Shown piece after piece: positions 33,421 through 46,000 of a DNA stretch of 64,000 nt; positions within the stretch are counted from its first letter, which is position 1, and each line of letters starts with the position of its first letter. Location of the stretch: assembly GCA_008360975.2 (NCBI GenBank), contig CM039196.1:5808263-5872262 (forward strand), given 5' to 3'. Below the pieces are notes generated by a model. That model had not been told where the DNA came from. It saw only the letters and a list, made by a program, of their open reading frames with translations, and searched no databases. This DNA is from Lichenostomus cassidix (lineage: Eukaryota; Chordata; Aves; Passeriformes; Meliphagidae). The position numbers were made by a program, and so were the translations under genes.

Positions 33421-36185
33421 TGGGGGGGGTAAAAGAGAAGGGAAAAAAACATTCACACTGCAATGCTCTCCATTCAAAAGGAGCTAGCTGCTTCTAAGGG
33501 GCCAGTATGGAAAAAGGGGCAGTAATTAAAACCTCACTTTTTTTTTGCATGAGACTCTGTTAGCAAGAGAGAATATTTTTTAAGTTGCTGGACCCAACCC
33601 TTCAGCTTCTTGCCCAAAATGCTGAGTGTTGCCCTGGCTGAAATATGTATGGCAAATCCTGTACCTTGTGTTGGGGCAGTGCACCCAGAGCTCTGTCTGG
33701 CTCTCCCTTCAAGAAGGCACCTGGAGATCTGCTGCCCACAGCTCCAGCACTGGCTCAGGGACAGGGCAGTGCTAGCCTGCTTTCCTGAGGATCCACCCTG
33801 CTTTGACAGCTCAAACCACTCACAAGTTCACAGGCAGCAGGAGGTGGTTTTCCAAACCTCTGGAAAGTCTTCACTGATTTGGGGCTTTCAGCCTCCAGAA
33901 CTCTGAAGGTTTTTGCCAGAACCCTCAGCACCCGAAGGAGGGAGAGTCCTTGGCTGCTCCTCTGACCCACAGCATCCCCACCAGAGCACTCCTGCCCTAG
34001 CCCAGCACTGCTCACCAAGCCCACAAAGCCAGCAGACACACAGAACTGGCCCAGCCCAGGGGAGCAGGACCTGGTGGGAGCAGGGCTGCAGGAGCAGAGC
34101 TGGCAGCAGGCCACCCACCATGGAAATGCACAGGACAGGCATGAAATGCACCAAATCCTCACTTTCTGTAGTGTTTTCAGTGAATTTCAGCTTCGTTTTG
34201 GCTGACAGGATTTGCCAGTGAAGTGTTGAATGCCCCCAGCATTGCTGTTAGGAGCATCCTCTCTGTATGTTGCTGCTCGATTTTAACCCACCTGCAGCCT
34301 TAGCAAGAACAATGAAGACAGAGCCTTTTGAATTCCTCCTCTTCCCCCAGGAGCAACCCAAGCACTGCAGATCGCTCAGCACACAGGAGGCCAGCAGCTC
34401 CCTCTGACTTGTCAAGAGCAATTTCATTACCAGCAGCAATTCAGGCAATGAGTTGTCCCCTTCAGATCTATCCAAATTCCAGATCCCACAGAACTCCCCC
34501 CCACCCTCAGCTGCAATCTTCTCCCTAATCTAATAATAATCCCACCAGCAATAAAACACAGCCATGCTGGTGGAATGCTTCCTTGCTAAAGCGCCTCTGT
34601 GCACATCAGGGATGACCTCTGTGAAACTGCTATGCTTAAATAAATATCCTAAAAAAATAAATCTGAAAAACCTGCATCCTTTTCAATTTCATTTTGATCA
34701 CCATGGCTGACTTCCAGACCCTCTGTCTAAATGCACAGGCCTTTGGAAAATACCAGAGATCATGAGAAAATGGTCCCTAAGGAAAGCTAAGCACTAAGCC
34801 AGTGATTGCCTCAAATAATCACCATATGCATGAAAACATTCATCTTTCTGCACATGGCATCAAACCCTTCACTCCTGCTGGACCACACATTTGTCTTCAC
34901 ACAAGTTTTCCAGGCATGAACTCCCATCCAAACATCAGGATAGCTCTGCCTGCTCCTCCAGGCAAGAGCATGTCTTCAGCACAGTGCCTGATAGATCTGT
35001 CAGCATCACAGGAATTAAAAGCTCTGACTCCATCACAGCTGGGTTCTCCAGAGACTAAAACCCCTTATAGCATGGGAAGCAATTTGACTCAGAAAATACA
35101 GAAATGTCCCCATCTGGCTTCCTGTCTGTCCTGACCCAAACTTTGGATGGCATTCAAAAACCCATCAGGGATCCAGAAAACTGCTGGAGCTGCCTCTTTC
35201 CCATTGAAACAAAGTGTCCATTCAAAACACAGTATTTCCGTTTTTCCATGTTACTTCTAGAGGATAAAGTTGCATGAAAAACAAATGGGAATTAGCGAGA
35301 TTATTTTTTTAATGAGGAACCCATGATTTTCCTCAGCAAAGGCCAAAGGGTTCAGCATAAGAAAGGACAGAAGTTGTCACAAATGGCAGAGTATCCTTCT
35401 CCTGAGTTAAGCTGTGTCCACTTCATATTTTCCTCTAGGAAGGGCTGTAGGTGTTCACTAGATCCCAATGCTTTTTGCAGTCAAATTAAAAGTATTTTGG
35501 TTGTGACTCTCTTTTCAGCTGCTCTTGGCAGTTAACCCATTCAAGCTGTACTTTGAAGAAAAACGGGGCGAAGCCCCTCCAGGTTTTGCTGCTCATTTCC
35601 AACCAGAAGGGTGCAAATAACACACGGAGCCAGGGGATGCACTTCATTCCAGGGACAAGTAAGGATTACAAACCACCTTTTATATATTTTCAAAGGCTAG
35701 CTAGAGCCTGGTGTTAACATAAGATAAATGTTAATGCATATGATCAACAGAACTGCCCAATCCACCAACCACCCCAAGCACACCAGTGGAAGGCATCACA
35801 GGGTTGGTACAAACCAGCAGCAAAAATACTAACTAGAGTACCAAAAATCCTAAGTATTTGGCTGAAGAGAAGCCTTTTTTAGCTTTTCAATGGAATCTAG
35901 CCCCATAAGACATGGCAAAGGCATGTTTTAGTATTTACTAATTTCTGCAGATACTCAGACTATTCCATGCTGCACTTCATATCTTACAAGTGAGGCTACA
36001 CTTAATTTCATAAGGTTCACATCGCCAGGCAGAGCTCCTCAGCTAAAACTGAATCCCCACCGAGAGCTTTGCAGTCTGCTGTCCCAGGGGGTTCTGTTGG
36101 GATGGGGACCTTGCCTGTGTCTCATTTTTGGATGGCACTTAGCCTAGCAGACCCTTTGTCCAAGATGGAGTTTTCCTGGGCAGAA
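33421..36185. other. Non-coding spacer
   Basis: No gene, RNA or classifiable repeat. The region 33600-34200 is relatively G/C-rich, with several overlapping chance frames of up to 135 codons on both strands. The rest is ordinary. Confidence 0.55.
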
Positions 36186-36315
36186 GAGCACCTGGATTGC
36201 ATCTCAGGAGGCTGCATTCAGCTCCTGGCTATGTCAAGCCTCCCAAGCAACTGTGAGCAATTGTCTGTCTGTGCTCACCCTCTGTAAAATAGCAATAATA
36301 ATTCCTCCCATCTCC
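36186..36315 (+). mobile_element. Ancient MIR SINE, sense
   Basis: The order matches MIR: 'atctcaggaggctgcattcagctcctggct' for the head ('caggagacctgggttcaattcctggct'), then a 'ctgtgagcaattg' segment for 'ctgtgaccttgggcaagt'. Next comes 'tctgtctgtgctcaccctctgtaaaatagcaataataattcctccca' for 'tctctgtgcctcagtttcctcatctgtaaaatggggataataatacct'. Divergence and small gaps are as expected for an ancient copy. No Pol III promoter function is expected. Confidence 0.65.
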
Positions 36316-36579
36316 TTCACCCATTTCCATTAGGACTGAGCTGTGCATGGCAAAGAGCATCTCTCACAATGGGTAGCAGATATAGCAGCTGGAATAATTC
36401 ACCTTCCCCACTTGTCTGCTGAGATGCTTTTAAGATAAAACTGAATGACAATAGTGTAACTGAGTTCATTTTCCACTTAAAAGAGAAGTCTCTCATCACA
36501 ATACAGTAAAGCTTTGTAATGAATGTGCTTCCTGTGCTATTTTATAAAAACAGTGTTCAGGGAAATGCATATCATGATA
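36316..36579. other. Non-coding spacer
   Basis: No gene or repeat recognised. The sequence becomes AT-rich towards its right end. Confidence 0.5.
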
Positions 36580-36760
36580 AATACACATGTTAAAATGCCA
36601 TTTATGTGTTACTTTGTGACAAGTTCAAAAGCAGAGATTCTAGCTTTGAGACCAGACACATTTCACAGCACAAACTATATTTAATGGAGCTGTAATCACA
36701 AGACAATTTGGTGGGATTTGGAACAGATTATGGATTACCTTCCACAGGTACAGAAGAACC
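36580..36760. promoter_or_regulatory. Candidate conserved non-coding block
   Basis: Repeat-free AT-rich stretch with catgttaaaatgcc, actatatttaatgg, gctgtaatcac and cagattatggattacc. No coding signature. Weak inference from composition. Confidence 0.3.
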
Positions 36761-36930
36761 TAAACCAGCTTAGTTTGACTCTGCTCACCATTGCCAAACA
36801 GGCATGGGGGGCTGAGCAGGCTCCGAGGTTTTTTCTCCTGTTTGCTTAGAGAGCCTGGTTTGAATTTTTAATTTCCAGTGATCAAGTGCAGATTTTTTTG
36901 CTTAAGCAGAACAAATAAAAGAGTAATATG

Positions 36931-36985
36931 AAAATTGCTCAGTTAGTAGAGCCTCCCAGTCAGCAGAGGTGTAGGATTGCTCCTC
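36931..36985 (+). other. Degenerate tRNA-like fragment
   Basis: The sequence GCTCAGTTAGTAGAGC reproduces a tRNA D-arm with a perfect 4-bp stem. About 25 bases later GGATTGCTCC resembles a B box (GGTTCGANTCC). The anticodon arm is poor and no acceptor stem pairs, so it is not a working tRNA. It may be a tRNA pseudogene, a SINE head, or coincidence. Confidence 0.3.
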
Positions 36986-38035
36986 GTCTGCTGCAGACCA
37001 GTTGCCTTACGTGCCCCTACAGTGCTTTGTATTGAGTACAGTAATTACAGCACTTCCTTCCCATCTGGGATCCAGTCCAAAGGCATTTTACCAAGTAACA
37101 ATGCTTTCTCTGTTCACCCTCTTCAGAACAGAATAGCATTGTTTAGTTTAAGTGGGCTTCCAGCCAGAAGAAGGTCAATCATAACAAAGTACTGACATTA
37201 AGATAAAGGCTAAAACTATGCTTTATGAAAAGTATCCAACCCTTAACAGTTGGCACTTGAGTGACAAGTCTGCACTGGGGGTGTTTAATGTACTTAGCTT
37301 TTGTAATTTGGGAAGTGTTCGATTTCACATTTGTGTTTATTTATTGCAAACCACTGAATCACCCTCCAGGTTTTCTCAATTTTCTCTTAAGGAAAATACA
37401 ATGTTCTATTGCAATTAAGTAAACAAAGTTGGTTTTAACATACACTTTAAAAAAACATTGATTTTTGAGCCTGACAGTGGCTCAGCTTGTTTACAGTTCG
37501 CGGTCTCAGGCATTTTCCCTGTGGTTCTCTGCATGGTAATTTGGCAGGAGAAAAGAGCTGACATTGTCTGGTCTCCTTTTTCAGTGTTGTCTGTGAGGAA
37601 AGCTATCTCTAATAAAGCTGTAAGGGTGAGAATATCTTCCCAGCTATCACACCCCTGCAGATTAATGCAGCTTCTTTTATTTCTACTGTTCTTCTTTAAA
37701 ACATCCCCCCTGACACTTGATCTGAACTGGCCCTGGTGTTTCCCCTCTGTGCTTTGATACAGGCTGCTCTCCTATCACTCCTCCACCAAGTCTCTGGGAT
37801 CTGGCTAGTATCCTCTAGAGCACTTGTTTGAAGTTTTGCTGTGTCTTATCTTTCAGTCTCTCCACAACTGAGCATTTTTTGCTCCTTCAGTGTAGGATTA
37901 ACCTTCTTGGCTAATTTTCCATCCATTCTAATGCAATGGGTTTCAAATTGAGATCCAAGAGAGGACAGTAACAAGTTTAAAACCCTGGATGAGAGCTGGG
38001 GAGATTAATTTTCTCTATAGTTTCTAGTTTATCCT
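36986..38035. other. Non-coding spacer
   Basis: No gene or repeat recognised. Local AT-rich words (gcaattaagtaaacaaag, 37411-37428) resemble FOX/homeodomain sites. Confidence 0.5.
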
Positions 38036-38098
38036 TATGTGTGTCACTTGACAGCACCGTGGCTTCCATTGCCATCTATAAAAGAGGACAATCCTTTC
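38036..38098 (+). mobile_element. Possible MIR fragment, sense
   Basis: 'gtgtgtcacttgacag', 'gtggcttccattgccatctataaaagaggacaat' parallels MIR 'gtgtgaccttgg', 'gggcttcagtttcctcatctgtaaaatggggataat'. It is short and diverged. Moderate to weak support. Confidence 0.3.
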
Positions 38099-39446
38099 AA
38101 TTATTCTTTTCTTAAGGTGATAGGGGTGACACAAAGCCCAGCACAGTGGAGCCCCAGGTGATCTGGGGTTTCCAGCTGCCAGTGTGATAAAACCAACACA
38201 GAGCACTTGCAGAGCATCCTTCAGTGATGCTGTGTAGCAGTTTTGCTCTCTGATAAACACTCCTGCAGACACATGGAGCCTGGGCATGTGAAAACCTTCA
38301 CAAATGACTGGTTTCCATGCTGCCACCACCCTCCTACTGCCAAAGGGGCTTATTTTAAGAGCAAGAGCATATTTTTGAAAGATGAGATTTTGTGATACAC
38401 AATGTAGTCGCCAAATATTTAATAGATGCCTCTGTCAAAAATTCCTCCATTGCCTCTTATACAACCCTCATTTAAGTATTCTCTATACACTACACTCTCT
38501 AACATTCTTCCCTCCACAGCCAGCAAAGGAAGAATAAACACCTCAATATTACAGTCAAAGGCACAGTTCAGACCCAGATTGCTAAAAAGTTTAGGGGGAA
38601 ACTCCTAACCAGGAAACTGGTAAGAGCTCCCAGGAGTTCCTGCACTATCACTTCATGGACATCCCTCCTGCCCCAGGCAGGACTCTCTTGAAATATTCCA
38701 GGGTTTGGTACTCAAGCCAGAGGTGTTAAGGAGAGGGAGGTACTGCTTCTTGTTATGACAAGACAGGAGAAAATAAACTTCCAGGCACTGAGTCTGTTCA
38801 GACCTGTCAGATAAAGACATTTCTGCCAGCTTATCAGAGTTGGGTAAGTGCTGTCAGCTGATTTAATGCCGGATGGTCTGTTTCCCTACAAACCTTACAG
38901 CTCTTATATCCTTAAACCACTGTAATTCATTTTTAATAATTTATTCCTCCCCCTTCCTGGAAACCTAGAAATACATTAAAATATTAATTTAAAATATGCA
39001 TGTTGAGGAATGGGGGAAGAGAGGAGAGGAAGGCAAGCACTGGGGACAGCAGACAGCACTGCTGGGAGGATTGCACACTGGTGCCTCATCAGCCAAACCA
39101 TCATCCATCCCCCTGCACCCACCCTACTCTGCGGTGTTCACTGAGCTCTGCTCCCTTCCAGTCACACAAATCCTCATCACAGAGGTGCTCACACCAAGCA
39201 AAAGCCCTCCTGACAGTGTGTGCTAAACACAGCTCTATTTTGTCAGAGAAAATAATCCATCCTTCCAGGGGCTGGGCAGGAGAGTGTTAACGAGGCTGTA
39301 CGTGATGCCTGGGATAATTGCAGCTCCTGGCACACCGTGTGTTGTCTGCTGGCTTCAGTCTCCAAGCTAGTTAAACTGGTTTCATTTGTCAGAACTAAAA
39401 TTAACTCACACAGATTCTCAACGTTATCTTAATTTGCTAAATTCTA
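38099..39446. other. Non-coding spacer
   Basis: No gene or repeat recognised. Overlapping short frames near 38996-39290 have no motif. Confidence 0.55.
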
Positions 39447-39621
39447 CAGTTCAACCTAGATTATCCAAACTTCAATTATCCAAAACTCCTTGGTATTCAA
39501 AACAGGGTCAAGTCTCTTGACATCCATTAAGTACATTGAAAATTCCCTCAGTTATCAGAGACCTCATTTATATGAACATATTCCATATCCCCAATGGTTT
39601 TTATATAATTGAGGCTGAATG
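39447..39621. mobile_element. Ancient pogo/Tigger-like miniature DNA transposon
   Basis: The left end CAGTTCAACCTAGATTATCC and the right end ATAATTGAGGCTGAATG are diverged inverted repeats of each other (about 14 of 18 positions pair). A TA precedes the left end (39445-39446), as in Tc1/mariner-pogo insertions, and a TA lies a few bases beyond the right end. Internal words of the 'ttatccaaac' type recur (gattatccaaac, caattatccaaaac, catttatatgaac). They look like CpG-decayed copies of the 'ttatccgaac' subrepeats typical of pogo-class MITEs. At about 175 bp it is non-autonomous, with no transposase frame. Confidence 0.55.
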
Positions 39622-40269
39622 TCAGTAAGGTTTTGATTTCAGGATATTTTGACTGATAATTGAAACTTCCAGAGATAGCAATTATTTCACTATATTATTT
39701 TTGGCTGCCTTTTTTTTTCCTCCCTGCCCTGAGAAATCTATTTTATTAAACATGCAAATTCTGACTCAGAACTCCTTTTGACACACCACCAAGCACTTCC
39801 AGACCTTCAACACCACCTGAATGCAACACACTGCTCACTGCAGGAGCTCCTGGAGCCCTGAGTGAGGTGGGAGTGAAGCACAGGGAAAGATGGTGCCTTG
39901 AGGGGCTCCTGGAGTGCTCCTCCAGTGGCTTGGGCTCAGATCAATCACAGAATTTGCAGTCACACTTGGCTCAGCCTAACGAGCTGGCTGCACCTTGGAA
40001 TAGAAATTTTAGCACAGCACAAAGGACATAGTTAAGGTCTCAAATGTAGGTTTGATAATTGAACCTCAGCCCCTGGAATATCAGGCCAGTGCCCAGCCAA
40101 AGCCCACCCTTCTTCGTGCTTAAGTGGGATGCTACCCTGTGAGGATAACATCTGACTCCTGCATCACATTCTCTGCAAGGTGTTCCACAGATGCCAAAAT
40201 AATTTTTCTGCAGCTAAATGCAGACAGAGACCAGCTCTGTTTTTAACTAGTGAGACAAATTTCATTGAG
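39622..40269. other. Non-coding spacer
   Basis: No gene or repeat recognised apart from a T run (about 39711-39718). Confidence 0.5.
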
Positions 40270-40540
40270 TATACAGAAAAATGTGTCCAAAGCAAAATTA
40301 ATATGAAATTCAAATACTTACAAAATGTGAGGCATACATAAATATTGCAAACCAACTACTATTACAATTTGCTCTCCATACTTATTTAATTAAAATATGA
40401 TACACTGCTATCAATGTAAGTAAAGCAAAGTGTACGTTGTGCACAAAATTCAAATCTTTTCAGCTCTTTAAGCACTTCTCTCTTGCAAACAATTTGCATA
40501 ATGCATGAACTAGATTTATTGATGTGGTGAGCACGTCCCT
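40270..40540. promoter_or_regulatory. Candidate conserved non-coding block
   Basis: Strongly AT-rich, repeat-free: caaaattaatatg, cataaatattgcaaacc, acttatttaattaaaatatg, caatttgcataatgcatg and gatttattgatg. Two CpGs persist at most. POU, FOX and homeodomain-type words dominate. Inference only. Confidence 0.3.
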
Positions 40541-42759
40541 GGCAGGACTTACCTGTGAAAGTGAATTTTGGAGCCACAAGCAATGAGCAGAGCATGTCCC
40601 TCCCCAGACCACCCTTGCTCCTCTGGTGTGATGCCATCAGGTCTAGGAGAGGTGTGCAGAGCTATGGGTGAGCATGACAGTGCTGGAGAAAGGCTATGGG
40701 CAGGTTTGAGGAACACCAGCACTTCACCACTTCCACACCTACACCCCTAGGAAGGGAGGGAGGCTATGGATCTGCCAGAATGAGAATGGGCACTCCCTCT
40801 CCAACTGGCTTATAATTATCTCTCCTCATAACTTACCAAACAGTGTTTTTAGGACCGCAAAGCTCTAAACACAGCAGCTGTAGAAATGTAAGTGAACTGA
40901 GAGGCAGTCTGACATGTAACATTCCAAGGATCTCCCACATGGTAAGATGCTGTCCTGCCACCACCCAAGGCATCAGGCTGCACCTCTGGCCATCACACAC
41001 AGAGCTTGAGCCAACCCACCAAGGGCACAGTCCAGGAGAAGAGGCTCAGGAGGATCATGGCACTGCATGGGAGCTATAATGAAACACCTGAATGCACTTT
41101 GTAAACTGTTTATATAAGGGAGTGTAATCAAAAGCACTAACAGATGATTAATGGCTGCACTAATCAAATTTAGTTAATGTTCCCAGACAGGTCACAAGGC
41201 AGAAGATTCAAGAGGTTGCTCATCAATATTCCTTTCCTTCTACCTGCAACACCTGCTCCTGATGCTTAGAGCACGCACATTGCCTCCTCTGTAAACATCA
41301 ATAATATTTGTTAATTGGTTATTACTCCTTCCACAATGGAACCTTTAGGAACGAGCCTGAACATTCAGTGAGTGAAAGATTGTCCTGACCACTGGGATGG
41401 AACTGTGCTCTGAAACTGCTTTTTCTACTGCATGCTCTGTACATGGAAAACATGTTCCACAGCAAACTCAACTATAGCTCCAAGTACTAATTCATACACT
41501 TAAACATCACATCTGTGGAATGTTGAACTCACTGCTTCTGTCAGCAGGAGCTGAGTTTGATACAAGAGCTGGTAAGGGAAGGTGGTGTTGTATCTGCATG
41601 AAATGAGGTGACTGCACAATGTGACATAATTTGTCACCACCCCTCCCATCCTCATGCTCAGGATATTTGATATATCCAGGTTGAGAAGGGATGGAAAGAG
41701 CAGAGCAGCAATGCTGTGCAATCCATGAACCATCTGGAGAATCTCTGGGCTCACAGCAATTCCAGTAGGTATGAAGTCACTAAGCAATGGCAACCACAAA
41801 AATGTCCTTGCTAGCAGTGTCCTGGGAAACTAATGTTCTTTTTGCTTACAAAACATTTGGTTAAAAATGGGTCCTTGTCTAAGCAAAGAGCCTCAGCATA
41901 GTAAATTTGTTTGCACTGTGGGAGGACAGCTCATCCTTCAGTATAAAAAAAGAGAGAACAAAGTGTAGGGATGAGAAAGGAGGCAATAAAAGTGGGAAAT
42001 TAACAGCAACAACAAAAAGAAGACAAGGAAGGTTGAAAAAGATCTCATGAGGGAGAGAGGCCCAGGAAGTTTTGGGAAAGAGGGAAGGACTGGCCATGCT
42101 CTCTAAACAATCAGATCCCTCCTGAACACTAAATCAAACAGCACCAGAAGAGACAAAACATAAGGGGTCCTGATTTCTGGGCTTAAGACAGAAAGTTGAC
42201 TTTGGCCATCATCTGCAGATTTGTCTAATTATTGTCTTTTTATGCTTTAAATAAAACCAGGATACACTGAGAAATTCTGGAAGGTACACGAAAAAGCTCT
42301 CAAGGTTACACTTGCAAATTTTGTTCAGAAGTGTTTCAGGAGAAGGTGTGTGTTTTGATGTTATCCTGAAAAGTAAAACTGGATCTCTGGGAAGAGGAAA
42401 TAACCAGAAATTAAGTATTTGTGAAGTTCTAGAAATAGGGGACCCAGACATCTGCCTTCAACTTTTACCCAAACTTACAGCTTTCCAAAAAGCAAGTGAT
42501 AAAGAGAAGTTTCCTAAATTTGCACATTTCAGACAACACAAGACAATCATTACTCAGAGGAGGAAAAAGCCTTTTGGATTATTTTCAAGACTTGGTATGA
42601 GGAGGGGAATCCCAGTCTGTCCCTGCCGACTGGAAAACCCCCTTGCACTCAACAGCACTTGACTAGAGCAAGAATTACAGAAACATCCCCAGACCTGGTT
42701 TGGATACAAATGATGCAGCAGGGAGGAAGGGATGCTTCCCTCTCCCGTAGGTCAGTGTG
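40541..42759. other. Non-coding spacer
   Basis: No gene recognised. A small AT-rich patch at 41070-41190 (gtgtaatcaaaagcac, gatgattaatggc, cactaatcaaatttagttaatg) looks regulatory. The 116-codon frame at 42312-42662 lacks motifs and splice framing. Confidence 0.5.
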
Positions 42760-43030
42760 CAGCACGTTGCCCTGATAAAGCTGAAATATCTGTCTCGAAT
42801 TGCCTGCTTTCACAAGATTTATCAGGCCAGGCATTTCCCGGTGCTGTGCAGCTGCCCCAGCAGGAAGGGAGCAGCTCCCCTCCCGGCCCGGTGCATGCCT
42901 GCAGTAACCACATTAACCACAAAGCATGTTTTTATCTTGTTAAGCCGCTAAGCTCTGAAGTGTTCCGTTTAGTATGGTAATAACAAGGCTGAGTGATAAA
43001 GCTTTTAGTGGGTAGAGAAATAGCAGCCAA
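42760..43030. promoter_or_regulatory. Candidate conserved non-coding block
   Basis: Mixed block with retained CpGs (gcacgttg, tctcgaatt, cccggtg, aagccgcta, ttccgttt) and GATA/homeodomain words (cctgataaagc, agatttatcagg, tttatcttgttaag, atggtaataacaagg, gtgataaagc). Three or four GATA-type words in 250 bases could indicate a haematopoietic or endodermal element. Inference only. Confidence 0.35.
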
Positions 43031-46000
43031 GATCTCCTGTGAAGGGGACATGCAGTTTGTTTTCTTTACACGGATTCTTCTGGACATGCCAGCACAGAAA
43101 TAAATCAAATTCCATGGGATAGATAACACCCTGACTATGAGACAGACCAACAAAAGCTGGGAACTCAGCATTAAAGAGATGCTGTTAAGTAACTTGGGCC
43201 AAGGAGCTGACCTGTCAAACCTGATAAGGAATATCATCTAGATAGTAACCAACCAATAAAATAAACCATGCTATTCAGGCACTCGGATGTTTTTTAATAA
43301 AGCAAATATAATGTTGGTATCTGCAGAAATAAGTTGGGGGTTTTTTTTCCTGTTTTGGTTCTGCATGAGTAGGAGCAGTAAACACCCACCCAGTGTTCTG
43401 ACCTCACCCACAAAACAGTCGTTCTATCCACCCAAAAATACTCTCACCATTCAAATTAGGAGACTGGCTAAGACCGTCAGAGTGATTAAACCTGGAGTGA
43501 GGGTCGTGACAGAGTTCAGAGGTTGAATAACCACAGTGGTGTCTCTGCCCTTGGGCAATCCAGGTCAGTCCTCTGACCCTCCTGCCTCCCAAAGAGCCAC
43601 CTCCACTTTTCTTTTATCTCCAGCAGTGCTGGAGCAGGTTGTTCTTCAGGGTTCAGATCTCTCCTACTGCTCTCATCAATGTAAACTGCTTTTCATGTTT
43701 TGAGCTCAGGCCTCACTGATTGGAAAGTCCCATTATAGATCAAAGGGGATGTTCATTTGCAACCCAATTTAAAGTAATGGAAAGTTATTCAAGCAGCTAC
43801 AGATGAAAGAGTCCAGCCTTTAATCACTTTGATTGCTATCTCACCCCTCCACTTTCAACTAGGCTGCTTCAACCCACGGCAACTACCCCCAGACAAGTGC
43901 AGATCAGTGGTTCATTTCTCACCCCTGCACATTTGTGCTCTCTGTCTGTTTATGACCATGTCCTGCACTCTCGGAGCAGTTTCTAACAAAGTTAACAAGG
44001 ACAATTTTCAGTGGGATTTTTTTTCCTGATCACTTGCAAAGGAAACTAAAGTGAACAAGTCAAAAAACCCTCACAGAAAATGCAGAGCTCCAAACAGAAG
44101 GCTCCAGTGGTGAAGCAAGGCTGGGGATGTCAGCCCTGCCTGCCATGCTGGACCAAGAATTTGGCTGCTTTGCAAATTAACAGGATGAAAACACTCAGAA
44201 GGGTCAAGTGCCTTCCTCTTGTTGGTCAAGTGCCATGGGATCTTTGGCCGAAAGCAAAGGGTGGGATGCAAAGAACCAGCAGAGAATAAACTAGGACTTA
44301 ATTTTATGATATTTTTAAGCAGAATGGGGGACCATGATCCCCTTCAGAAACCATTCCTACTGCCACCCTTGGAGCTGTCTGGGAGAGCGGCAGCTGGTGC
44401 TGAACTCTCTAAGCTTGAATTATCCCAGTCTGCCCAGCAGCTTAGGCTGGATAACAGCTGAGAGCCCTGCTGGACTGTCAGTGCTCCCAGGGGCTGTGCT
44501 CTGCAAACAGCTCTGGATGGCACGATGGGGATTCAACCCTGCACAGCCCCCTCAGCTGCCCAGGAGGGACTTGAATCTCTGAGAAAATGGGCTGAGCACT
44601 TGGAGAGATCGTGCAAGGAGCCTGGGTTCTGCCAAGGGAGCCCTCAGCCTCCATCTGAACACAGACATCCAAACACGGCCATGGCTTTCCCAGGTGGGCT
44701 CCATCCTCCTGCAAGCCAGCTGGGTGAGGAAGTGAATCCCCTCCACCTTGAACAAGCATGGAGGGTCAGACTGATTGCCACTCTCCCCACTTCCTCATTT
44801 TCCCTGAAGAACTGAAACTAGCAAAATAAGGAAAACCACTGACCAAAACGCTACGGCAATCCTCTGCTGCAGCAGCTCTGAGCCACTTTCACATGCCAGG
44901 AGTTACACAGGAACACAGCAGCTCATTGCAAAACCCATGGAGACTTCTGCAGCAGCACCAACAGGTAGATTTTCAGGTGTCTCAGCTCCTTCACACTCAC
45001 TACTGCTCTGTTCCAACACCACTTCACAAGCTGGGCCCATTTCCTGGTCACCCAAGACTTCTCAGCAGCCTGGCTCCACACTCGGGGACTCTGGTGCAGA
45101 GGCAAACACCTGGTGACCAAATTCTGGATGTTGGTCCCTTCCCTCATTCCTGGTTCCTGACATTTCTAGTAGTTCTATCAGCCAACTTTGCATGCATCTT
45201 CTTAATTCTAATCCCCACAAATATTTTTTGCTTCTCTTCCCTTCCTATTTTTCTGCATCCAGTTCTCTCTGCATCACATATTTATTCTTACTGACCTTGC
45301 CTCTTGCCCCTTTCTTCTCCACGTTGTTCTGAGCATATGCTGCCCTGCCTGAGGCTGTGTTTTAAAGAGCTGTGAGTTACAGCTCACTGTTACCCACTCA
45401 CAGTAACCCCTGCTGAAGCTGCAGAGGAGTTTATTGATATCTCCTAGAGAGTAGCTGACAGCAGATGACAGACTGCAGAACACACTGGGCAGGTCTCCAG
45501 CACAGTTCCACTCCAGCCCCTGTGGACACCTGCCCACTTAGGCTTGGAGAACTTACAGAACAAGGGAACACACTCATCAGCTGGCAGAAAACAGCAACAG
45601 GCACTCCTCTCTCCCATTCCCTCTTCAATAAGACACCTGGAAGCTTTCTACAAATGAGCAAAGGGGAAGAGGCAATGGCCAGTAACAGCCTTACCCTGGG
45701 TTTGGATAAGAACTGCCCTAAAATAACAACCAGAAAGTGATTAAAACCCCTGGGTATGTTATAAATTCCTGGACAAACAATAACTTTGCAAATAGACTCT
45801 ATAAGAACACTTTGGTGCCTGCAACTTATGAGACAGATACACATTTCCATAGTATTTTATCTCCTGTTTAAGCTCACCAGAATGCCTATCCCACCAGTGT
45901 CTGCTGGGCACTGTTCTCATGGTGGAAACCTTGACCAGACCAAGCACTTGGCTAAACCTCAGGGGACTGCAGGGCACTGTGGATTCAAGAAAGGAGACAG

